Source of the DNA: Ruegeria_C sp041537925
GTDB taxonomy: Bacteria > Pseudomonadota > Alphaproteobacteria > Rhodobacterales > Rhodobacteraceae
Assembly (NCBI RefSeq): GCF_041537925.1
Contig: NZ_JBGOSH010000003.1
Coordinates: 186,001-250,000, forward strand
Reading direction: 5' to 3'
Length of the DNA stretch: 64,000 nt
The translations under genes and the position numbers were made by a program. Every line of letters begins with the position of its first letter. Position 1 is the stretch's first letter. The notes beneath the pieces were generated by a model. The model was not told the origin of the DNA. It ran no database searches and saw nothing but the letters and a program-made list of their open reading frames with translations. Of the stretch, positions 7,624 to 16,043 are shown one piece after another.

Positions 7624-8625
7624 ATGTTTGAACTTTCATTTATCTGGGCTGGCATCATTGCCTTTGCAGTCCTGACCTATGTGATACTAGACGGGTTCGA
7701 TCTGGGCGTGGGCATCCTGTTTCCTTTCGCCAAAAGCGAGCGAGAGAAGGCCACCATGATGAACTCCATCGCGCCCATTTGGGATGGGAATGAGACGTGG
7801 CTGGTCATGGGCGGCGGCGGCCTCTTCGCTGTGTTCCCGCTCGCCTACGCCGTCATCATGCCCGCGCTTTATATGCCGATCATCCTCATGCTGCTCGCGC
7901 TCATCTTCCGCGGCGTGGCGTTTGAATATCGCTGGCGGACAGGGCGATGGAAGCCGGTTTGGGATGTGGCGTTCTTCGGTGGCTCCCTCATTGCGGCCTT
8001 CATGCAAGGCATCGCACTGGGAGCCTTGGTTCAAGGTATAGAGGTTGCAGACCGCGCCTATGCCGGTGGCTGGTGGGACTGGCTGAGCGTATTTTCCATC
8101 TTGACGGGATTTGCGGTTGTGATCGGGTATGCATTGCTCGGCTCCACCTGGCTAATCCTGAAAACCGAAGGCAGCCTGCAACGTCAGATGCAGGGCTATG
8201 CGTGGTGGCTGGCCGCTGGAACACTTGGGTTCATCGGCATCGCCAGTGTCCTGACGCCATTTCAGGACCCGGTGTATTTTGAGCGGTGGTTCAATCTGCC
8301 TGGCTCCGTATTGAGTGTCTTGATGCCGGGTGCGGTTCTGGCCGCGACATGGGCGCTGTTCACAGGCCTGAATGCTAGCAAAGACGGACAGCCGTTTCTG
8401 GCAGCCCTAGCCCTGTTCGTTTTATGCTTCATCGGCATCGGGATTAGCTTCTATCCCAACATCGTACCCCCCAGCCTGACAATAGCCGAGGCCGCAGCCC
8501 CGGATGAAAGCCTGCTGTTCGCTCTTGTGGGAACGGTCGTGCTGGTACCGATGATCCTTGGATACACCGCCTACGCCTACTGGGTGTTCCGGGGCAAAAT
8601 CGATCCTGAAGAGGGGTATCACTGA
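7624..8625 (+). CDS. cydB: Cytochrome bd-type quinol oxidase subunit II
   Basis: A 333-aa membrane protein with the CydB N-terminus (YVILDGFDLGVGILFPF) and the conserved segment APIWDGNETWLVMGGGGLFA. It forms the heterodimer with subunit I. The frame is open further upstream inside cydA, but the ATG used has AGGAG at 7 nt and the correct CydB N-terminus. Its TGA overlaps the ATG of a 35-codon third gene. Confidence 0.95.
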   Translation: MFELSFIWAGIIAFAVLTYVILDGFDLGVGILFPFAKSEREKATMMNSIAPIWDGNETWLVMGGGGLFAVFPLAYAVIMPALYMPIILMLLALIFRGVAFEYRWRTGRWKPVWDVAFFGGSLIAAFMQGIALGALVQGIEVADRAYAGGWWDWLSVFSILTGFAVVIGYALLGSTWLILKTEGSLQRQMQGYAWWLAAGTLGFIGIASVLTPFQDPVYFERWFNLPGSVLSVLMPGAVLAATWALFTGLNASKDGQPFLAALALFVLCFIGIGISFYPNIVPPSLTIAEAAAPDESLLFALVGTVVLVPMILGYTAYAYWVFRGKIDPEEGYH

Positions 8626-8732
8626 TGCGCTTCGAACCTCTTCGACGCTTTGCATGGTTTGTCGCCCTTTGGCTTCTGAGCGTTGCAGCTCTTGGACTTG
8701 TTGCATACGCCATAAGGCTTGCGGTTCTGTGA
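8625..8732 (+). CDS. DUF2474-type small bd-oxidase subunit (CydX-like), 35 aa
   Basis: A short gene starting at an ATG that overlaps the cydB stop (TGATG). It encodes MRFEPLRRFAWFVALWLLSV followed by a few more hydrophobic residues, ending RLAVL. One transmembrane helix (about residues 9-30) follows a basic N-terminus. DUF2474 proteins are the third small gene after CIO-type cydAB in many proteobacteria and are thought to stabilise the oxidase as CydX does. Assignment rests on size, single helix and overlap; the sequence is too short for more. Confidence 0.75.
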   Translation: MRFEPLRRFAWFVALWLLSVAALGLVAYAIRLAVL

Positions 8733-8922
8733 TCCTAGAATGTTCCGCGCAAGCGGCAGGGGTGGGGTTATTGGATCATCGAGCCGGAGGGCTTGGTTGA
8801 ACATCATCCCTTACGGTTCAATTGCAACGGAACAAACAACCGCTAGAGATTTGCGCGTCGAGGTCGGGTTCAATGACCGCTTCCGCAACTGGGCCTCATC
8901 GAACAGATAAGGTTACTGCATC

Positions 8923-9074
8923 TGATCTGCTCCCCGAAACCTCCCGTGTTCTAGTGTAGAGTTCTCTCAACATTTCGAAGGAGAAAACAGATGCGAAAGA
9001 GCAGTTTCACGGAAGCGCAGATCATCGGGATGATCAAAGAACAGGAAGCCGGGAGCCCGGATCATATGAATTGA
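8923..9074 (+). mobile_element. Remnant of an IS3-family element: left end plus start of OrfA
   Basis: An IS3-like end (TGATCTGCTCCCCGAAACC) is followed 68 nt later by AGGAG and an ATG that opens RKSSFTEAQIIGMIKEQEAG, the conserved N-terminus of IS3-family OrfA (IS407 group). The frame leaves the family after 21 residues and stops at TGA, so everything beyond is lost. The 190 bp between the oxidase genes and this end hold no gene I can support. Confidence 0.75.
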
Positions 9075-9138
9075 TAGAATTGGTTGTTTGGAAACCCCCT
9101 GGGCTGAAAGAATGCTTTCGCCTGATCACGGTTTAGGA
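9063..9138. repeat. 9-bp perfect inverted repeat (CATATGAAT / ATTCATATG) at the IS3 break
   Basis: The left arm coincides with the point where the OrfA remnant loses homology and the right arm lies 58 bp further on. This may be the scar of a second small insertion or deletion. The stretch up to the MoxR gene (about 9139-9309) shows no gene. Confidence 0.35.
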
Positions 9139-9309
9139 TTCATATGCACTTGAGTAGACATTGCGATGCCAGCTAACCGCGGATAGAAATCCCAATTCAT
9201 GAGGCACCCCAGCATAGAAAAACGTCGACACGAGTTGTGACGCCATCGCTGGCGTACAATCCAGAATTGCGCGGAGAACCTCGTAGTATAGATTGACCAG
9301 GCATTCGAC

Positions 9310-9318
9310 AGGAGGTGA
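9310..9318 (+). promoter_or_regulatory. Full-length Shine-Dalgarno AGGAGGTGA deciding a TTG start
   Basis: A nine-base perfect match to the anti-SD sequence sits 5 nt before TTG at 9324. The in-frame GTG at 9315 lies inside the SD itself and cannot be the start, so TTG is the likely initiation codon of the MoxR gene. Confidence 0.7.
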
Positions 9319-9323
9319 GCACC

Positions 9324-10313
9324 TTGGAACCAGGCGACGCACGTGGCGGCATCAACGCACTCCAGGACCAGATGGGCCAGAGCATCATTGGCCAGCGCGA
9401 TGTCATCGACAGACTGGTCATTGGATTGTTAGCGAATGGGAACCTCCTGATCGAGGGCTTGCCGGGACTGGCAAAGACCCGCGCGATAAAGGCGATGGCA
9501 AAGAACCTCGATGCCGAGTTTAGCCGTATCCAGTTCACCCCGGATCTGCTTCCTTCGGATGTAACCGGAACCGAAGTCTACCACCAGACGGCCGAGGGCG
9601 GCGATTTCCGTTTCGATCCCGGGCCGATCTTCGCCAATATCGTGCTCGCCGACGAGATTAACCGGGCACCGGCCAAGGTGCAGGCGGCGTTGCTGGAGGC
9701 GATGGAAGAACGGCAAGTGACTGTGGCTGGCGCCACCCACAAGATGGAGCCGCTGTTCATCGTGATGGCGACCCAGAACCCGATAGAACAGGAAGGCACC
9801 TACTCATTGCCGGAGGCGCAGATGGACCGCTTCCTGATGCATGTCACGATCGACTACCCGCCAGTAGAAGACGAGGTTGAGGTGATCCGGCTAGTCCGGG
9901 CTGAGGAAAAAGCATCGCACGGCGGCTCAACGAAGCCCGAAGCTCCACCCGCGATCCCGCAAGACATCGTCTTCGAGGCGCGGCGGCAAATCGGGGCGAT
10001 CCACGTGTCGGACGCGATCGAACGGTACATGGCCGATCTGGTCTACGCGACCCGGACTCCAAAGGTTCTGAGTGAGGACCTTGCGCGCTGGATTGAAGTC
10101 GGGGCCAGTCCCCGTGCAACACTGGCTCTCGATAAATGCGGACGGGCGCATGCCTGGCTAAATGGCCGCGACTACGTCGATCCGATCGACGTTCGCGCAG
10201 TAGCGCATGATGTTTTCCGACACCGTCTGGCGCTCAGCTACGAAGCGCAGGGCGATGGAGTGGCGGCGAACACCGTCATCGACGAGATGCTGAAGCTCGT
10301 GGCATTGCCCTGA
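9324..10313 (+). CDS. moxR: MoxR-family AAA+ ATPase
   Basis: A 329-aa AAA+ protein with Walker A GLPGLAKT, Walker B IVLADEINRAP, and ATQNP sensor 1, then the small lid domain. MoxR ATPases are cytoplasmic chaperone-like motors that work with VWA proteins to mature or insert metal cofactors or to stabilise envelope complexes. The gene starts a six-gene operon (MoxR, DUF58, DUF4381, VWA, VWA-TPR, BatD) matching the Bat (Bacteroides aerotolerance) layout. The initiation codon is most likely TTG. No operator is obvious upstream, where only IS debris lies. Confidence 0.93.
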   Translation: MEPGDARGGINALQDQMGQSIIGQRDVIDRLVIGLLANGNLLIEGLPGLAKTRAIKAMAKNLDAEFSRIQFTPDLLPSDVTGTEVYHQTAEGGDFRFDPGPIFANIVLADEINRAPAKVQAALLEAMEERQVTVAGATHKMEPLFIVMATQNPIEQEGTYSLPEAQMDRFLMHVTIDYPPVEDEVEVIRLVRAEEKASHGGSTKPEAPPAIPQDIVFEARRQIGAIHVSDAIERYMADLVYATRTPKVLSEDLARWIEVGASPRATLALDKCGRAHAWLNGRDYVDPIDVRAVAHDVFRHRLALSYEAQGDGVAANTVIDEMLKLVALP

Positions 10314-10323
10314 GGACCAGACA

Positions 10324-11274
10324 ATGGCGCAACCAACCAGCGATTCCAATCTCGACCCGCGGATCCATGTGAGCGCCGATCACTTGCGGCGGTTAGGCGG
10401 ACAGGCACGCGCGATCAGTCTGTTGCCGCGCCAGCCTGCGGGTTCGATCCTGAACGGGCGACACGCCTCACGGCTACGGGGCCGCGGGCTGGATTTCGAG
10501 GAATTGCGCGGTTATGTCGACGGTGATGACATCCGCACCATCGACTGGAAAGTCACCGCCCGAACCAGCGAGCCGTATGTACGCGTCTATACCGAGGAGC
10601 GTGACCGGTCGACCCTGCTGATCGTTGATCAGCGAATGTCGATGTTCTTTGGCAGCAAGGTTTATATGAAGTCGGTCGTCGCTGCGGAGGCTGCCGCGCT
10701 GGCGGCGCATCGCGTGCTCGCGCAGGGGGATCGCGTTGGCGGACTGGTCTTTGGGGACAACCGGATTGCCGAGCATCGGCCCCGGCGCAGTCGTCTGGCA
10801 CTGAACCGGCTGCTCAACTCAATCTCAGATGCAAATACCCAGCTGAATGCTGACGCTCCGATAGCGCCGGCGATTCCGCTCAATCAAGTGCTGCGGGCTG
10901 CGGTTCGGATCACCAAGACTGACGGCATGGTTCTTGTTTTCTCGGATTTCGACGGAATCGACGAGGCGACGGAACCGCTGGTCGCAGCGCTGGCGCGATC
11001 GAACGACCTGATCCTGTTCAACGTGTCCGACCCAATGGCCGAAGAACTGCCTGCTGGATTGAAAATGACCGTTTCAGATGGTGAGTTGCAGGCGGAACTG
11101 GATGCGGACTCGGGCGCGACCCGCGAACGAATTGCTGAAATGGCCTCTGGTCGAGTCGCAGAGGTGTTCCGCTGGGGCCGCAAGTATGGCGTACCGGTGT
11201 TTCCGCTAACGACCGAGATCCCAGCGCTCGACCAGATCCTGCATCTGCTCGGCCACCTCGGGGGGACCCGATGA
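10324..11274 (+). CDS. DUF58 protein of MoxR/Bat operon
   Basis: A 316-aa protein with the DUF58 signature: RGRGLDFEELRGYVDGDD, then IDWKVTARTSEPYVRVYTEE, which forms the N-terminal part of a VWA-like fold, followed by a VFSDFDG strand. It lies 10 nt after MoxR and overlaps the next gene by ATGA. DUF58 proteins are the usual MoxR partner; the protein is probably cytoplasmic because no helix precedes the domain, unlike longer membrane-bound DUF58 proteins. Confidence 0.9.
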   Translation: MAQPTSDSNLDPRIHVSADHLRRLGGQARAISLLPRQPAGSILNGRHASRLRGRGLDFEELRGYVDGDDIRTIDWKVTARTSEPYVRVYTEERDRSTLLIVDQRMSMFFGSKVYMKSVVAAEAAALAAHRVLAQGDRVGGLVFGDNRIAEHRPRRSRLALNRLLNSISDANTQLNADAPIAPAIPLNQVLRAAVRITKTDGMVLVFSDFDGIDEATEPLVAALARSNDLILFNVSDPMAEELPAGLKMTVSDGELQAELDADSGATRERIAEMASGRVAEVFRWGRKYGVPVFPLTTEIPALDQILHLLGHLGGTR

Positions 11275-11747
11275 ACGAGGAATTCAAAGGGCTCGGTCTG
11301 GTCGACCTGATCGATCTTCTTGAAGAGGTGCCCGAGCCTCGCGCGATCCCACTAACCCCACAAACGCCGGGTTGGATCGTGATGGGCGTTGTTGCTGCTG
11401 CGCTGCTTTTCCTGCTCCTGCATTGGATGTTGCGGCGACATCGGGCGGAAGCCTACCGCCGCGCCGCACTGCGCGAGCTGGCGCAGGCCGGTGACGACCC
11501 CGGCGCTGTCGCCACCATCTTACGGCGAACTGCACTGGTCGCCTTTCCTCGGGCAGAAGTCGCGTCGCTTGCCGGTTCGGACTGGCTTGCGTTTCTGGAC
11601 GGCACTTTCAAGGGAACCGGGTTTTTGGATGGCGCAGGGAAGGATTTTGCCACCGCTCCGTTCCGGCCGCACGCGCCCAATCCTGAGGCCAAAAAACTGG
11701 CCCGCGATTGGATCCGGGGCCATCGCCGCGACGCTGGGGTCGCCTGA
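11271..11747 (+). CDS. DUF4381 membrane protein of Bat operon
   Basis: A 158-aa protein with a short N-terminal region (LVDLIDLLEEVPEPRAIPLTP), one strong transmembrane helix (about residues 36-55, VMGVVAAALLFLLLHWML) and a basic cytoplasmic part that includes SDWLAFLDGTF. This matches DUF4381, which is found only between DUF58 and VWA genes of such operons. Stop and start codons overlap both neighbours, so translation is probably coupled. Biochemical role unknown. Confidence 0.85.
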   Translation: MNEEFKGLGLVDLIDLLEEVPEPRAIPLTPQTPGWIVMGVVAAALLFLLLHWMLRRHRAEAYRRAALRELAQAGDDPGAVATILRRTALVAFPRAEVASLAGSDWLAFLDGTFKGTGFLDGAGKDFATAPFRPHAPNPEAKKLARDWIRGHRRDAGVA

Positions 11748-12730
11748 TGTTCTCGCTGGCTGCACCATGGACGTTGGCCCTTCTGCCTCTGCCTTGGCTG
11801 ATCTGGCGCTTTGCTCCTCCGCACCGCGAGCAGGTCAGCGCACTGCGTATTCCGTACTTCCGGCAGGTCGCCGAAGCCGCCCAGATCGAGGGCAAGGTAG
11901 GGGCCGTTGTTCTGTCCCGCTCGCGTTTCCAGATGATCGGAGCGACGGCCATCTGGATCCTGGTGGTACTTGCTCTGGCACGTCCCGAGCGGCTGAGTGA
12001 ACCCATCGTGGTCGAAACCGCGGCGCGCGACATCGTGATCGCACTCGATATCTCCGGTTCGATGGACGAGCGCGATTTCATCGCCACAGATGGGAGGCGC
12101 CTGCAGCGGCTCGACGCTGTGCAGCAGGTTTTGTCCGAATTCATCGCCGCTCGCGACGGTGACAGAATAGCGCTGATCATTTTTGGTACGCGAGCCTACG
12201 TGCAGGCTCCCTTCACCGAAGATCTAAAAAGCCTTCAGGGCTTTCTTGATCAGACCGTTGTCGGCATGGCGGGGCCCAACACGGCGCTCGGCGACGCGAT
12301 CGGCTTGTCGGTGCGTACGTTCGAGTCCAGCGAGGTTGAACAGAGAGTCTTGATCCTGCTCAGCGACGGCGCAGACACCAGCAGCCGGATGAGCCCGGTG
12401 AATGCGGCGTCCATCGCCGCCGACAAGGGTGTGACAATCCACACCGTCGGCGTTGGCGATCCAGAGGCCTCAGGCGAAGACAAGGTGGATCTCGCCGCAC
12501 TACAGGCAATCGCCAGCCAGACTGGCGGGGCGTATTTCTTCGCCAGCGATCAGGCCGCCCTGGAACAAGTCTATGCGGAGATTGACCGTCTGAACCCGCG
12601 CATCACGGAAACCAGCAGTTTCCGGCCGACCGAAGGGCTGTCGTATATCCCGCTGGCCCTAGCGCTCGCGATCTTGATCGGTTCGATCGGCTGGCTCCAT
12701 TTCTCGCGCCGACGGAATGCGGTGGTATGA
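11747..12730 (+). CDS. VWA-domain membrane protein (BatA-like) with intact MIDAS
   Basis: A 327-aa protein: an N-terminal BatA-type hydrophobic region (about 1-25), a second helix (about 64-80), a VWA domain with the full MIDAS DISGS (D101, S103, S105), and a C-terminal helix (about 300-320). The VWA domain should face the periplasm between helices. The start is the ATG overlapping the previous stop as TGATG; the frame extends 13 codons upstream without reason. BatA-like proteins bind partners through the metal site and are thought to act with MoxR. Confidence 0.9.
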   Translation: MFSLAAPWTLALLPLPWLIWRFAPPHREQVSALRIPYFRQVAEAAQIEGKVGAVVLSRSRFQMIGATAIWILVVLALARPERLSEPIVVETAARDIVIALDISGSMDERDFIATDGRRLQRLDAVQQVLSEFIAARDGDRIALIIFGTRAYVQAPFTEDLKSLQGFLDQTVVGMAGPNTALGDAIGLSVRTFESSEVEQRVLILLSDGADTSSRMSPVNAASIAADKGVTIHTVGVGDPEASGEDKVDLAALQAIASQTGGAYFFASDQAALEQVYAEIDRLNPRITETSSFRPTEGLSYIPLALALAILIGSIGWLHFSRRRNAVV

Positions 12731-14247
12731 TGGAGGTCTTTGAGGCATTTCACCTGATCCGCCCGTTCTGGCTTCTGGCCATACTCCCGGTGGTCACGCT
12801 TTGGTATGCGATCCGCCCCAAAGACACCCGCGCCAGCGAGACTCAGAATGGCGTCGCCCCGCATCTGGCCGCTGCACTCGAAGTCGGAGGCGGTGCCCTG
12901 CGGCGCATCTATCCAATCGACGGCGTGGCACTTCTGGGCATTTTACTAGCTAGTGCCGCTGCTGGCCCGACCTGGAGCAAGCTGCCAAACCCACTGGTCG
13001 CGGAAACCGCCCCGCTGGTCGTTGCCTTGAAAGTCACATCATCGATGGAGACACCGGATCTGGCACCCTCGCGGCTGGAACGCGCCAAGTACAAGATCCT
13101 CGACCTGATCGAAGCCCGCGCCGGTGCACGCACAGCACTCGTGGCCTACGCCGGAACCGCTCACCGCGTTTCGCCGCTGACCGAAGATCCGAAAATTCTG
13201 CGGCCACTCCTGCAGGGGCTGACCCCGGCGGTGATGCCGGTGGATGGGGACAACGCCGGAAACGCGCTGCAAATCGCCCTCGATATCCTCGCAACTGCCG
13301 AGACCCCCGGTGCCGTGCTGTTTGCGCTCGATGATCTGAACCCGGCGGACGTGGATGCGATGAACGCACGTGATGAAGAATCACCAACGCCGCTGGTCTT
13401 TCTCGTTGCCGCGCCGTCCGGCACCAACCTACCGCAGCTCGACAAGGTTCAAGGCGCGACTGTTGTCCAGATCACGACTGACGACAGCGATCTGGGCGCA
13501 ATAGAACGCCGCGTACGGTCCGCGCATGCTGCGGCTCTGGCGGCAGACGATCGTTTGCGTTGGGATGATCGGGGCTGGTGGCTGGCCTGGCCAGCAGCTC
13601 TTCTTTGCGCGCTCTGGTTTCGGCGCGGCTGGACCATGCGCTGGGTGCTGGCCCTGCTGACGCTGTCGTTCATACATACCCCGACATCAGCGCGTGCCGG
13701 GGGGTGGATCGACTGGTTTCTGACCCCGGATCAGCAGGGCCGACTTGCATTCGAGGACAAAGAATTCGCTGAAGCTGGCGAGCTTTTCGAGGACCCATTG
13801 TGGAAAGGCTATGCCAAGTACAAATCGGGCCAGTACGAGGAGGCCATTGCGATTTTCGCTCGCCTTGACACAGCCGAGGCAGCGTTCGCCCAGGGCATGG
13901 CCGAGATCAAGAGCCGCCAGTATCGTCCAGCGGTCCGATCGTTCGAGACGGCTCAGGTCCGCCGCCCAGACTTCCCCGAAGCCGCGCGCAATCGCGAAGT
14001 CGCGATGGCTATCGTCGAATACGTCGAGACCACGCGAGAGCAATCGGACACGGGCGAGGAAAGTGGGATCGGTGCCGATGACGTGGTGTTCGACAACGAG
14101 GCCGCGCGTGGTGCAGAAACGCAGATCGAGGCGCCAAATGAAGATGCCGCCCCGCTGACCGCTGATCAATGGATTCAGTCAATCGACACCGACATGGGCG
14201 ACTTTCTTCGCAGCAGGTTCCTTCTCGACAACGCGGGGGATGGCTGA
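12727..14247 (+). CDS. VWA-TPR membrane protein (BatB/BatC fusion-like) with damaged MIDAS
   Basis: A 506-aa protein with two N-terminal helices (about 14-30 and 66-80), a VWA-like domain, two more hydrophobic stretches (about 275-325), and a soluble C-terminal part with TPR-like pairs (KYKSGQYEEAIAIFARLD; RQYRPAVRSFETAQVRRP) and an acidic tail. The layout matches BatB fused to BatC. The MIDAS motif DxSxS is replaced by KVTSS: a lysine at 102 where the first metal-binding Asp belongs, and T104 for the first serine. The rest of the domain still follows BatB (APSRLERAKYKI). Metal binding is therefore unlikely, and the domain may have become structural. Confidence 0.88.
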   Translation: MMEVFEAFHLIRPFWLLAILPVVTLWYAIRPKDTRASETQNGVAPHLAAALEVGGGALRRIYPIDGVALLGILLASAAAGPTWSKLPNPLVAETAPLVVALKVTSSMETPDLAPSRLERAKYKILDLIEARAGARTALVAYAGTAHRVSPLTEDPKILRPLLQGLTPAVMPVDGDNAGNALQIALDILATAETPGAVLFALDDLNPADVDAMNARDEESPTPLVFLVAAPSGTNLPQLDKVQGATVVQITTDDSDLGAIERRVRSAHAAALAADDRLRWDDRGWWLAWPAALLCALWFRRGWTMRWVLALLTLSFIHTPTSARAGGWIDWFLTPDQQGRLAFEDKEFAEAGELFEDPLWKGYAKYKSGQYEEAIAIFARLDTAEAAFAQGMAEIKSRQYRPAVRSFETAQVRRPDFPEAARNREVAMAIVEYVETTREQSDTGEESGIGADDVVFDNEAARGAETQIEAPNEDAAPLTADQWIQSIDTDMGDFLRSRFLLDNAGDG

Positions 14248-15512
14248 TGCGACGCATGCTGCTATTGCTCGCGATAACTGTTTTTTCCACTTTTTCGGCG
14301 ATGGCGCAGGACGGTCCAATGGTAACGGCGGAACTGGACGCAACGGAAACTGTTATCGGCCAACCTCTGGTGCTGCGGATCAAGGTGCTGGTCCCGACAT
14401 GGCTGCCCCAACCCCCCGAGTTCCCGCCCCTCGATTTACCCGGACTACTTGTGCGCCTGCCCGAACGCGCCAGCGGCCCGATCAGTGAACGGGTCGGGTC
14501 AGATACCTGGTCCGGCGTTCAGCGCGCCTATCGCCTCTATCCGCTGCAGCCCGGACGCTTCGAAATACCTGGCCAGAGTGTCCGCATTACCTATGCCAAT
14601 CCGGGCGGAAGTGATCCTGTGACGGAGGATATTGCCCTGGAACCCATCGCCTTCAATGCTGTTGTTCCGGAACCCGCCCACAATCTTGATCCCCTCATCG
14701 TAGCGACCGGTTTCATCCTCGAGGCCAAAGTCGAAGGGCGGGATGGGCTCGCGGTTGGCGGCGCGGTCGTGCGTACCCTGGAGGCGACGATCATCGGGAC
14801 CACGCCAATTTTGATCCCGCAGCTCGCACCGGAAGCCGTCGGGGATGGGCTCAGGTCCTATCCGGACGAACCCAGAGTGACCGACAAAGAGGATCGCGGG
14901 ACACTCTCCGGTACCCGGACAGAGCGGACAACTTACCTTGCTACCGCAGAAGGGCCAGCGGAACTGCCGGAAGTGCGCTTCGACTGGTACAACCTCGAAA
15001 CCGGCAAGGTGGAAACCGTCGAAATCCCGCGTCTGTCACTATCCATCGCGCCGGGTGAGGAAGCAGAAGGAAGATCCCAGCCGGTAACATGGTGGAAAGC
15101 CCTCGTGGGAGTGGCGGCGGCGGCGGTTGTGGCATTGGTATTACGCGCCGTCTGGCCACTGCTTTCGGGTTGGGCAAGCGCACTGAAGGACGGTTGGCGC
15201 GCATCCGAAATCTTTGCAACTCGCCAGGTCCTGAAAGCGATCCGCAGCCGAGACCTCGGCGGGTCATATGCGGCGCTTGAGGATTGGGCGCGATTTCACC
15301 CAGATGGTGCGACGGACGACCTGCGCTCTGCCCTTTTCCAGGTGGGTCGAGGACGCTACGCGCGTGACAATTCATCATCCGATCCACAAGGCTGGAAAAC
15401 AACGAGAAAAAGCTTCCTCGCTGCGCGCCGCGCCGCGTTACGCGCTGAGCGACTTCGCGGATCCCAACAGGACTTGAAACCTCTCAATCCCGATTGGCGT
15501 GCGGGCGATTGA
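14247..15512 (+). CDS. BatD-like protein with signal peptide and C-terminal membrane anchor
   Basis: A 421-aa protein: signal peptide (RRMLLLLAITVFSTFSAMAQ), a periplasmic region of beta-rich repeats (VTAELDATETVIGQPLVLRI is the typical BatD opening), one helix at about 282-305, and a basic cytoplasmic tail. It closes the operon. The ATG overlaps the previous stop as TGATG; an upstream in-frame start would place 26 residues before the signal peptide. BatD-type proteins are thought to hold the Bat complex on the periplasmic side. Confidence 0.87.
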   Translation: MRRMLLLLAITVFSTFSAMAQDGPMVTAELDATETVIGQPLVLRIKVLVPTWLPQPPEFPPLDLPGLLVRLPERASGPISERVGSDTWSGVQRAYRLYPLQPGRFEIPGQSVRITYANPGGSDPVTEDIALEPIAFNAVVPEPAHNLDPLIVATGFILEAKVEGRDGLAVGGAVVRTLEATIIGTTPILIPQLAPEAVGDGLRSYPDEPRVTDKEDRGTLSGTRTERTTYLATAEGPAELPEVRFDWYNLETGKVETVEIPRLSLSIAPGEEAEGRSQPVTWWKALVGVAAAAVVALVLRAVWPLLSGWASALKDGWRASEIFATRQVLKAIRSRDLGGSYAALEDWARFHPDGATDDLRSALFQVGRGRYARDNSSSDPQGWKTTRKSFLAARRAALRAERLRGSQQDLKPLNPDWRAGD

Positions 15513-16043
15513 TCTAACGTCAAGAACGGTGCGCATCCCGCACTGAAGCGATCCGCTGTCTACTCTTTTGGCTATGTCCATTCTATCGAATCGATTGCTG
15601 ATTCAATACGACTGGCTGAAGCGAAAGTTGCATAAAAAGCGCTCAACCGCATGACACCTCTCTGTCGTTCGGCGAATAAATCCCTCTTCTGAAGTGAAGG
15701 GGGTATGGCGCATATTTCCCTCAAATTTGATCCATGGAGTTCGGTCCGTGCAGGCGAAGCTGCTCTGAAGCTCAAAAAAAACGCGTAAAGAGGAAATCAG
15801 ACGGGGAGCCCATTACCTTGAAAATCGCACACTGCATCAATTCTGGCAGGGCGGACCCAGAAAACATCAGATTGTAAGTGCCTGCGCACCGCGGGAATTC
15901 TGAGCAAGTGTTTCATACAGAGCCGCATTATGCATCATAGTGTTGCATCGTTCGCCAAAACCATACACACTATGGTGCATAATGCAGGAAATTCCCTGCG
16001 TGCCAAAGGGGGCGATCCCCAGCCCAATCCGGAGATTGTTGGA
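15513..16043. other. Intergenic stretch of about 530 bp, no gene supported
   Basis: Between the Bat operon and the VOC gene I see no ORF with family features. Its last 120 bp hold a long inverted repeat, listed separately. An open frame from 15930 continues into the VOC gene, but its first 38 codons overlap that repeat and do not resemble the family. Confidence 0.5.
15925..15985. promoter_or_regulatory. 18-bp inverted repeat (17/18) upstream of the VOC gene
   Basis: The left arm GCATTATGCATCATAGTG and the right arm CACTATGGTGCATAATGC are inverted copies with one mismatch, separated by 25 bp. The pair ends 58 bp before the VOC start and could be a two-site operator or an RNA hairpin in the leader of the downstream gene set. 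No regulator gene is adjacent. Confidence 0.5.

Noticed and set aside
15930..16043. N-terminal extension of 38 codons to the VOC protein
   Set aside because: It overlaps the long inverted repeat, does not resemble the family, and a better ribosome-binding site precedes the later ATG.
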